The translations under genes and the position numbers were made by a program. Below, one piece after another: positions 30,218 through 36,039 of a stretch of 36,039 nt of DNA. The number at the start of each line of letters is the position of its first letter. The stretch's first letter is position 1. Origin of the DNA: Polaromonas sp. YR568 (GTDB lineage: Bacteria; Pseudomonadota; Gammaproteobacteria; Burkholderiales; Burkholderiaceae_C); the NCBI GenBank assembly GCA_945878995.1, contig CAMCUN010000036.1:1-36039 (forward strand), written 5' to 3'. Below the pieces are notes generated by a model. It searched no databases and was not told the origin of the DNA. It was given only the letters and a program-made list of their open reading frames with translations.

Positions 30218-31345
30218 ATGTTCGCCGACAAGACCCCTCGCAAACGCACTTACCTCTGGCAGCGCCCCGACTGGCCGCACTGGCGTTATGACGCGACTGC
30301 GCTGGCGGGCCCATTGGCACAGTTGCACCGTGCGCAAGGCGAGTTGGTAGGTCGGATGGCGCACTTGGGGTTGGCGCAGCGCGACCTGGCGACTTTGCAG
30401 GCTTTGACGCAAGAGGTCATCACCACCAGCGCCATCGAAGGCGAAACGCTCAACTTGGCGGCGGTGCGTTCGTCCATTGCCCGCAAGTTGGGCGTGGACA
30501 TAGGCGCGCTCGCGCCTGCTGACCGCCAGGTGGATGGTGTGGTGGACATGGTGTTGGACGCCACCCAGCAACACGCCCTGCCGCTCACGGCCGAGCGCTT
30601 GTTTGGCTGGCATGCGGCGCTGTTTCCCACCGGTTTCAGTGGCCGTCTGCGGATTCATGTGGGCAGTTGGCGCAACGATGCAGCAGGTCCGATGCAGGTG
30701 GTCTCGGGCCCGGTGGGTCGCGAAAAAGTGCATTTTGAGGCGCTGCCCGCCCACACCTTGCCCGCACAAACAGCCGCGTTTTTGGAATGGTTCAATGCCA
30801 TACCTTCGGGTGACACGCTGGTGCACGCTGGGTTGGCGCATTTGTGGCTGGTGACCTTGCACCCGTTTGACGACGGCAATGGCCGCATCAGCCGTGCCGT
30901 GGGTGAGATGGCCTTGGCCCGAGCTGAAGGCGCTGCGCAACGTTTTTACAGCCAGAGTGCGCAAATTCAGCGCGAGCGCAAACAGTATGACGAGCAACTG
31001 GAAGCCACCCAGCGCGGCACGATGGACGTGACGCCATGGCTGGACTGGTTTCTGGCTTGTTTGTTGCGCGCAGTGCAGGGTGCGGATGGCCTGTTGGCGG
31101 GTGTTTTGGACAAAGCCCAGTTCTGGCAACGCTGGGCTGGCACACCCTTGAACGCCCGCCAGATTTTGGTGCTCAATCGACTGCTCGATGGCATGGACGG
31201 CAAGCTGACAAACGCCAAGTGGGCCACCATCGGTCAATGTTCAGCCGACACAGCGCTGCGCGACATCAATGATTTGCTAGCGCGTGGTGTGTTTCGTCAG
31301 CTCGAAGGTGGCGGGCGCAATACGGCCTATGCGTGGGTCATTTAA
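30218..31345 (+). CDS. Fic-family AMP-transferase-like protein
   Basis: A 375-residue Fic protein. An N-terminal domain of the DUF4172 kind (YLWQRPDWPHWRYDATALAG) leads to the inhibitory helix motif TSAIEGE at about residues 70-76, fitting (S/T)xxxE(G/N). The Fic core motif HPFDDGNGRISRA starts at residue 215 and is complete. A C-terminal winged helix (NAKWATIGQCSADTALRDIN, DLLARGVFRQLEGGG) could bind DNA. Fic enzymes transfer AMP or similar groups from a nucleotide to a protein hydroxyl. The inhibitory Glu suggests self-restraint. The target is unknown. The palindrome upstream suggests autoregulation. Confidence 0.92.
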   Translation: MFADKTPRKRTYLWQRPDWPHWRYDATALAGPLAQLHRAQGELVGRMAHLGLAQRDLATLQALTQEVITTSAIEGETLNLAAVRSSIARKLGVDIGALAPADRQVDGVVDMVLDATQQHALPLTAERLFGWHAALFPTGFSGRLRIHVGSWRNDAAGPMQVVSGPVGREKVHFEALPAHTLPAQTAAFLEWFNAIPSGDTLVHAGLAHLWLVTLHPFDDGNGRISRAVGEMALARAEGAAQRFYSQSAQIQRERKQYDEQLEATQRGTMDVTPWLDWFLACLLRAVQGADGLLAGVLDKAQFWQRWAGTPLNARQILVLNRLLDGMDGKLTNAKWATIGQCSADTALRDINDLLARGVFRQLEGGGRNTAYAWVI

Positions 31346-31612
31346 AGCGTTGCTCCCGGCGTCAATGTTCGCCTGGCCAGCGGCAGTATCTGCACAGACC
31401 TGCACCCTACTAAACTTCATGCGATTGGATTTTTAACCGTCTGTTCGCTATGGGATGCTGGCCTTTCTCGGTCTTTCCTGTAGCAACGGTCGTGCGAACA
31501 AGGCGCTCATGCCGGTGAAAAAAAGTGCAAAGTTCATATAAGAAATTCCGGCTGGTTGCGGGGCACGGGAAAAGCGTGACTGCGGCGATGCTGACTTTGC
31601 GGGTGATTTGAA

Positions 31613-33184
31613 GTGAACCAAGACATCTACGACGTCGCCATCTCGGGCTATGGGCCGACCGGGATGGCCGCCGCTTCTTTGCTGGCGCGGCGTGGACATC
31701 GTGTCATCGTCTTCGAGCGACACGGCTCACTGTATGGCGCGCCCCGCGTTGCAACCATCGACGGCGAAAGCGCACGCATCATTCAGGCCGCAGGCGATCA
31801 CAAGGAGGCCTTGCGCAATTCATCGCCACGCCTGCGGTATCTGTTGGCCAATGGTGAAGGCCAGGTCCTTGTCGACTTCGACTGGAGTGGCACCCACGTC
31901 TGCGGCCATCCTTATCGCATTTCTTTGCATCAACCCGATGTCGAGGATGCGCTGGACGCAGCCGCGCGCGCAGCCGGCGCAGTCATACAGCAGGGTTGGG
32001 CAGTGGCCGGGCTCGGGCAGGAGGGCGACCATGTCAGCGTCAGTGCTCAGAACAACACTGGGCAAACGCAGACCATCAAGGCGCGTTACATGATAGGGGC
32101 CGACGGCGCGCGAAGCACGACACGCGAACTGCTGGGCATTGAACGCGAAAGCTGGCCATTTCGCGGTGCATGGCTCACATTCGATTGCACGCGCAGGCGC
32201 GCATTGCCTAACTTTCTTGGCGTATCGCCCGATGGTCGCATTGCCGCGACTTTTTGTGCGCCGCAAGGGCGTGCACATTCGATCATCCCGCTCGGCCGCG
32301 ATGTGATCCGCGTCACCTTCCAGATCGATCCCGACGCAGATCGCACTGCGGTCATGACGCGCGAAAGCGCTTACCGCTACCTCGAAAATGTGCACGGATT
32401 GACGCAAGACGATGTCGATGTCTTTCGCCCCGCCATGCATGTGTTCGAAGGCAAGCTGGCAAAAAATTGGCGCGCTGGCAGGATCTTCATTGGCGGTGAT
32501 GCCGCTCACGCCATGACGCCATTCATGGGGCAGGGCGGCTGCTCATCGCTGCGCGATGCCGTGAATTTGTCCTGGAAGCTCGATCTCGTGCTGCGCGGGA
32601 TTGCCAAGGACGCCTTGCTCGACACCTACGAAAGCGAGCGCAAACCGCATGCCCGCTTTTACGTCGATGGCTCCGACAAGCTTGGTGCACTTGCCTTCAT
32701 CGACGACCCCGATGAGGCGGCGCAGCGCGACCGGCGTTACATCGGCCAGACCGCCGTGCCTTCACCGCCTGAGCCAAAGATAGAGAGCGGGATCATTCAT
32801 CTCGACGCAAAGGGCAAGCCTGTAGCGCCTGCCGGCGAAGTGGGACCCCAGGGCCGCGTGAGATGGAAGGGCTCTGAAGGGCTGTTCGACGATCTTTTCG
32901 GATGGGGGTTCCAGATCCTGTGGCGTGGCGCATCGCCGGAGACGATCTTGGGTGAAGCGCAGCTTGCGAAGCTCAAATCTCTGAACTGCGCCATGGCTGG
33001 TTTTTCGCCTGATGTGTCGAACACATGCGTGCAGGATGTCGATGGTGTTTATGCACGCTTCTTCGAGGCGCATCAGGTCAACGGATTGATCGTCCGGCCA
33101 GATTTTGTGGTCCATTCGGGGGCGAGATCGACAGCAGATTTGCGCGCTCGTATCGATGAATTGATCGCGCAGCTCGTCGCTTGA
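31613..33184 (+). CDS. FAD-dependent aromatic-ring hydroxylase (MhpA-like)
   Basis: A 523-residue class A flavoprotein monooxygenase. The FAD motif is AISGYGPTGMAAASLLARRG. The DG motif is YMIGADGARSTTRELLGIER. The GD motif is RIFIGGDAAHAMTPFMGQGG, followed by CSSLRDAVNLSWKLDLVL. This wording is close to 3-(3-hydroxyphenyl)propionate hydroxylases (MhpA). It would use NAD(P)H and O2 to hydroxylate a phenolic acid. GTG start at 31613 with a weak ribosome site. It is monocistronic, with a terminator at 33221-33247, and no mhp ring-cleavage genes lie beside it. The 31346-31612 gap shows no gene. Exact substrate is open. Confidence 0.9.
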   Translation: MNQDIYDVAISGYGPTGMAAASLLARRGHRVIVFERHGSLYGAPRVATIDGESARIIQAAGDHKEALRNSSPRLRYLLANGEGQVLVDFDWSGTHVCGHPYRISLHQPDVEDALDAAARAAGAVIQQGWAVAGLGQEGDHVSVSAQNNTGQTQTIKARYMIGADGARSTTRELLGIERESWPFRGAWLTFDCTRRRALPNFLGVSPDGRIAATFCAPQGRAHSIIPLGRDVIRVTFQIDPDADRTAVMTRESAYRYLENVHGLTQDDVDVFRPAMHVFEGKLAKNWRAGRIFIGGDAAHAMTPFMGQGGCSSLRDAVNLSWKLDLVLRGIAKDALLDTYESERKPHARFYVDGSDKLGALAFIDDPDEAAQRDRRYIGQTAVPSPPEPKIESGIIHLDAKGKPVAPAGEVGPQGRVRWKGSEGLFDDLFGWGFQILWRGASPETILGEAQLAKLKSLNCAMAGFSPDVSNTCVQDVDGVYARFFEAHQVNGLIVRPDFVVHSGARSTADLRARIDELIAQLVA

Positions 33185-33220
33185 TCGCTCGCCTGGGCCG
33201 CAGCACCTGACAGACCCATC

Positions 33221-33247
33221 GGACTCGGGTTTGCGGTCCGAGTTTTT
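33221..33247 (+). terminator. Rho-independent terminator after the flavin monooxygenase
   Basis: ACTCGG (33223-33228) and CCGAGT (33238-33243) form a stem over a 9-base loop, followed directly by a T run. It lies about 40 bp after the stop codon. Confidence 0.75.
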
Positions 33248-33614
33248 GTCCGGCGCGATCTCTGCGAATCAGTTCAACGCGTAATGGCGCTGAAAGCGCA
33301 GCGGGCATCTTTGTCTATCAGTCAGATCGAAAGCCATGCTCTGGTTTTGCAACGCCTGTGTTGGCTTACGCGCACCAGGCCGATCAGCCAACCCACCGCC
33401 AAGGCGGTCAGCAAGCCTATGCCATGCGCAGAGGTGTTGATGACAAAACAAACATCTATTCACACCTGACCATGAGGGTCAGCGACAAGCATTGACCTTG
33501 ATCAACTTGGGCTCGAACAAGAGCCTCGATCATTGCGCTTTCAGCGGCAAATCGAATTGGAGCGTGCCATCCACCCAGAGCCTGAGGCTCAACCCTGCTT
33601 CACAGGAGTCCGCC
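33248..33614. other. Intergenic stretch without a supported gene
   Basis: No coding region can be supported here. On the minus strand at about 33350-33444 a short open stretch reads HGIGLLTALAVGWLIGLVRV, which faintly recalls the first membrane helix of MgtC/DUF4010-type proteins and may be a relic. The PepSY gene's ribosome site (CAGGAG, about 33602-33607) is at the right end. Confidence 0.3.
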
Positions 33615-33914
33615 ATGAAATGCACCCGCACTTTGAACCAGGGGCTGCTGGTGTTCTTGCTCGGCTTTGCCGCCTTTGCCGCCTTGGCCGAGGACGATTG
33701 CGATGCGCCGCTCAAGCGCTGGCAATCGCGCGATGCCGTGCGCCAGATGGCCGCAGCCCAGGGCTGGCAGATCGAGCGGCTGAAGATCGACGACGGCTGT
33801 TATGAAATTCGCTTCACCGATGCCCAGGGCCGCCGATTCAAAGCCAAGATCGATCCGGAAACGCTCAAGGTCTTGAAGCTCAAGCTTGACGAGCACAAGC
33901 GTGCACGAGATTGA
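33615..33914 (+). CDS. PepSY-domain periplasmic protein
   Basis: A 99-residue secreted protein. The signal peptide is MKCTRTLNQGLLVFLLGFAA with cleavage after ALA. The mature part (SRDAVRQMAAAQGWQIERLK, IDDGCYEIRFTDAQGRRFKA, KIDPETLKVLKL) is one PepSY domain. Two Cys in the mature part (DDCDA and DGCYE) could form a disulfide. CAGGAG precedes the ATG. Small PepSY proteins bind peptides or modulate sensors and proteases in the periplasm. No partner kinase or cytochrome gene is nearby. Confidence 0.88.
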   Translation: MKCTRTLNQGLLVFLLGFAAFAALAEDDCDAPLKRWQSRDAVRQMAAAQGWQIERLKIDDGCYEIRFTDAQGRRFKAKIDPETLKVLKLKLDEHKRARD

Positions 33915-33981
33915 CCAACTCATGAGCGAGCAAAAAGCACTTCGTCAACAACTGAACTGATGGACCACATCGCTTGGTTCA

Positions 33982-34098
33982 AAACCCAAGCCGGGCAAGA
34001 CGCAAATTTTCTCCAGCTTTGATTTGTTCGCGGTGGATGCACAGGGGGAGAAGCGGGTGGCGAATGGTCAGACTTTGCTGACGGTGATGGCTGCCTGA
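33982..34098 (+). pseudogene. Unidentified 3' gene relic
   Basis: An open stretch reads KPKPGKTQIFSSFDLFAVDA, QGEKRVANGQTLLTVMAA and ends in TGA. It has the look of the last strands of a soluble protein (possibly a hotdog-fold thioesterase ending), but there is no start or upstream homology. I do not assign a function. Confidence 0.3.
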
Positions 34099-34193
34099 CA
34101 GATGCAGGGCGGCGGATGCCCTGGAGTGCTCATCGCCGCCAAAGAGATGAAAAAGCTACAGTACTTGTCCAATATATTGAGCAAGTCGCCATC

Positions 34194-34448
34194 ATGCGAA
34201 TCATCAGCTACTCAGAGGCCCGCAACGGTTTGAAGACTGTTCTTGACGGCGTAGAAGACGATGCCGACATCACCATCATCACCCGCCGAGATGGCGGGGA
34301 TGCTGTGGTCATGTCCTTGGCGCACTACCAGAGCATGGCCGAAACCCTGTACTTGCTTTCAAGTCCCGCTAACGCAGCGCACTTGGCAGCATCCATTGCC
34401 GAACACAAAGCCGGCAAAGCCAAGCGCCGTGAACTGATCACCCCATAA
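34194..34448 (+). CDS. yefM: YefM-type antitoxin
   Basis: An 84-residue Phd/YefM protein. [20 protein letters not shown], then [20 protein letters not shown] and [20 protein letters not shown], are the exact layout of YefM, with the C-terminal helix that masks YoeB. It normally binds YoeB and represses the operon. The gene is complete. Its partner downstream is broken (see next entry), so it is now an orphan antitoxin. Confidence 0.93.
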   Translation: MRIISYSEARNGLKTVLDGVEDDADITIITRRDGGDAVVMSLAHYQSMAETLYLLSSPANAAHLAASIAEHKAGKAKRRELITP

Positions 34449-34456
34449 GCCGGGGG

Positions 34457-34707
34457 ATTGCGTTCACCTCGCATACCTGGACCGACTATCTGTATTGGCA
34501 AGGGCGGATAAAAAGACGCTCAAACGCATCAACCTGCTGATCGACTCCGCCCGGCGTGATCCCTTTGAAGGCATTGGCAAACCCGAGCCTTTGTTGGGCA
34601 ATTTGTCAGGCTACTGGTCAAGGCGCATCGATGATGTTCATCGACTGGTCTATGCCATAGACGATGTGGAGCTGACCGTGATTGCCTGTCGAGGGCATTA
34701 CAAGTAA
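34457..34707 (+). pseudogene. yoeB: YoeB toxin gene with frameshift and no standard start
   Basis: Two frames together spell Yoe[16 protein letters not shown] in one, then [40 protein letters not shown] and [13 protein letters not shown] in the next. Between WQ and ADKKT two bases (34502-34503) stand where three are needed, a one-base deletion. The 5' frame has ATT at 34457 where the start should be and no nearby ATG/GTG/TTG. The active-site region (the C-terminal RLVYA...CRGHY) is preserved, so the death of the toxin is recent. A TTG at 34495 gives a truncated frame that lacks the first helix. Confidence 0.85.
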
Positions 34708-34714
34708 GTGTTTT

Positions 34715-35338
34715 TCAACTTTTAGCGATGGCCCTTGCCCACAAGGCCATCCCACGCTGTGCCTTGCGCGCATCGCTGGGCACAAGCACCACGGGGCAAA
34801 GTGGTGTTTGGCGCAGCAGATCGGCCAGCGTCAACAAGGCCGCTTCCGGGCCGCTGAGCAGTTCAAATTCCAATTCCAGCATTGGCTCTGTCAACGCGGT
34901 GCCGGGCACATGGATGTGGCCTTGATCAAGCGCGACCTCGATCTGTGCACCTGCGTGTTCGATGACCCAGCGCTGGCGTTCAAAGTCGGTGCAAAACAGG
35001 GCGCGCAAGGTATGGCGCAAAGCCATCAGGTCTTTCGCCAGCGCGGCGTCATCCACCAGGGTGTCGAACTGCAATGCGCCGGGCGTGGTCTGGCCTTCCC
35101 ACTCTTGCCGGCGTGACAGGCCGCCCGTGCTTTGGCCTGCGGTTTTGACCGTGAGCAGCCACTGCTCACCCGCCAGCCGCTCACGCACGGCCATGCGGCG
35201 CAGTTGCAGGGCCAGTTCGGGCGTGTCGAAATAGGTGCTGTGCAAGCGTTGCGTGTCAGCCGTTTGTGCCAGCAGTGGGTGGGCCAGCAGGCGCGGCAGC
35301 TCAGACGCAGACAGGCTGAGTTTGAGTTCGGTTTCCAT
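34715..35338 (-). CDS. CYTH-domain protein (triphosphate-tunnel family)
   Basis: A 207-residue CYTH protein. METELKLSL carries the diagnostic ExExK motif. HSTYFDTPELALQLRRMAVR is the next family block, followed by WLLTVKTAG, WVIEHAGAQIEVALDQGHIH and LELEFELLSG, whose charged residues line the tunnel. Members hydrolyse inorganic triphosphate or thiamine triphosphate, or make cAMP; the size without a CHAD domain suggests a stand-alone triphosphatase. It is transcribed towards the yoeB relic, with 7 bp between their ends. The exact activity is not determinable. Confidence 0.88.
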   Translation of the reverse strand: METELKLSLSASELPRLLAHPLLAQTADTQRLHSTYFDTPELALQLRRMAVRERLAGEQWLLTVKTAGQSTGGLSRRQEWEGQTTPGALQFDTLVDDAALAKDLMALRHTLRALFCTDFERQRWVIEHAGAQIEVALDQGHIHVPGTALTEPMLELEFELLSGPEAALLTLADLLRQTPLCPVVLVPSDARKAQRGMALWARAIAKS

Positions 35339-35411
35339 GGGTCAAGTGCTGCGTCGGGGGGCTTGTCGGGGCTGAGGTCACCGACCTACAAGCGGTTTGT
35401 GATGTCGACCT

Positions 35412-35798
35412 TCAAGCAAAGCGCTCACGCAAATACGCCACGATCGCGCCCGAGTCCTGCAGCCAGCGGGTCTGGCCATTGGCCTCGGTGATCTTCAGGC
35501 AAGGCACCTTGGTCGCGCCGCTGCCTTGCTGCAGTTCATCACGGTGAGCGCTGTTGTGCTGTGCATCGCGCTTGTCTATGGGCAGTGACAGGCGGCGCAT
35601 TTCCTGGCGCACCTTGATGCAAAACGGACAGGTGCTGAACTGGTACAGCGCCAAGCTCTGGCATTGCCGATCGACTTCGGCTTGTGCGGCGGGCGCACGC
35701 TCTGCGCCAGCGGGTTGGGTCAGGCGCTCTTTGAGCAGCATGACGGGGCCGAGCACAAGGCGCAGGGTTCGGAAAAAGGAGCGGATCACGGTTTTCAT
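35412..35798 (-). CDS. Glutaredoxin/GST-N-type thioredoxin-fold protein
   Basis: A 128-residue protein. A basic, hydrophobic N-terminal segment (KTVIRSFFRTLRLVLGPVML) may associate with the membrane. The thioredoxin-fold domain follows from about residue 50: LYQFSTCPFCIKVRQEMRRL with the active-site CPFC, TKVPCLKI with the cis-Pro, and WLQDSGAIVAYLRERF with the glutathione-contacting region. It is probably a glutathione-dependent disulfide reductase. It lies upstream of the CYTH gene on the same strand with a 73-bp gap. Confidence 0.88.
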   Translation of the reverse strand: MKTVIRSFFRTLRLVLGPVMLLKERLTQPAGAERAPAAQAEVDRQCQSLALYQFSTCPFCIKVRQEMRRLSLPIDKRDAQHNSAHRDELQQGSGATKVPCLKITEANGQTRWLQDSGAIVAYLRERFA

Positions 35799-35912
35799 GG
35801 GGACCTAAAAAACAAAAAAGTAGGTGGATGACAAACTGGGGAAGTGCATCGGTGTGACAGCTGTGCATTTCCATGTCTGCGCGGTCTATGGGGTGTTTGA
35901 GGCGGTATGGTT

Positions 35913-35948
35913 GAGGCGGGTGAGGCGGGTGAGGCGGGTGAGGAGGGC
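35913..35948 (+). repeat. Short tandem repeat of a 9-bp unit
   Basis: Three perfect copies of GAGGCGGGT are followed by one degenerate copy, in the non-coding end of the window. Being a multiple of three it would not shift a frame if translated. No gene can be supported in 35799-36039. Confidence 0.8.
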
Positions 35949-36039
35949 GGATGTACTCAAGTGGGGACTCCCATTGTCGATTTTCACCCGGCCAAGCTGG
36001 TAAAAGCGTTGGGCCTCGCACGCTCTACCTGTTCAACAT

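Noticed and set aside
1..36039. CRISPR array, rRNA, tRNA or integron attC array
   Set aside because: No spaced identical repeats, no rRNA-like or cloverleaf sequence, and no attC-like R'/R'' pairs between the TA modules were seen by eye, so a superintegron explanation for the TA genes was dropped.
35949..36039. Plus-strand text VDFHPAKLVKALGLARST, considered as the start of a helix-turn-helix or transposase gene
   Set aside because: It is cut by the window end, has no ribosome site, and follows the tandem repeat; too short to support.

Overview
The window looks like the chromosome of a betaproteobacterium of the Comamonadaceae type. The reasons are high G+C, two Bug-family (TctC) solute-binding proteins, and dihydrolipoyl dehydrogenase (lpd) remnants whose wording I associate with that family. 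This placement is inference from gene style; no rRNA or tRNA is present to confirm it.

Layout. (1) 1-7,420 is an accessory, decayed region. Broken pieces of lpd lie on both strands, with an IS91-type transposase scrap and an acetyltransferase tail. Three type II toxin-antitoxin (TA) pairs lie here: a ribbon-helix-helix/ParE pair at 517-1137, vapBC at 4949-5667 and a Phd/PIN pair at 6156-6787. An intact tripartite tricarboxylate transporter, tctCBA, sits on the minus strand at 1324-4330. (2) 7,499-15,423 is a tightly coupled plus-strand catabolic operon: small ABM-type monooxygenase, SDR, 2-oxoacid/acetoin-dehydrogenase-type E2, E1alpha and E1beta, two thiolase-fold proteins lacking the thiolase Cys and His, a DUF35 protein and a second SDR lacking YxxxK. 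(3) 15,595-17,204 (minus) is a phenylacetate-CoA-ligase-like enzyme plus a small protein, divergent from a branched-chain-amino-acid-type ABC transporter at 17,604-22,268, whose LivM and LivG are fused. (4) After an IS91 remnant, 22,833-26,136 (minus) is a three-gene operon: FMN 2-hydroxyacid dehydrogenase, Bug protein and NAD D-2-hydroxyacid dehydrogenase. (5) 26,137-36,039 is mixed: another lpd corpse, hicAB with a nonsense codon in hicA, a lipoprotein-like amidase, an intact Fic gene beside a decayed divergent one, an MhpA-like flavin monooxygenase, a PepSY protein, yefM with a frameshifted yoeB, a CYTH protein and a glutaredoxin-like protein.

How the genes may work together. The ABC transporter would import an acid, the ligase would activate it to a CoA thioester, and the SDRs, thiolase-fold/DUF35 assembly and E1/E2 complex would oxidise and cleave it. 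No E3 gene accompanies the E2, so E3 must come from elsewhere. A nearly identical 31-bp element lies in the divergent ligase/transporter promoter region and upstream of the hydroxyacid operon, suggesting one regulon. No regulator for it is visible in the window.

Most notable: (a) a pathway built around a double Cys-less thiolase-fold/DUF35 assembly coupled to an E3-less dehydrogenase complex; (b) repeated breakage of lpd at overlapping points, with TA modules at the breaks and a 46-bp near-perfect direct repeat bounding a 5.4-kb segment; (c) the shared operator-like element.
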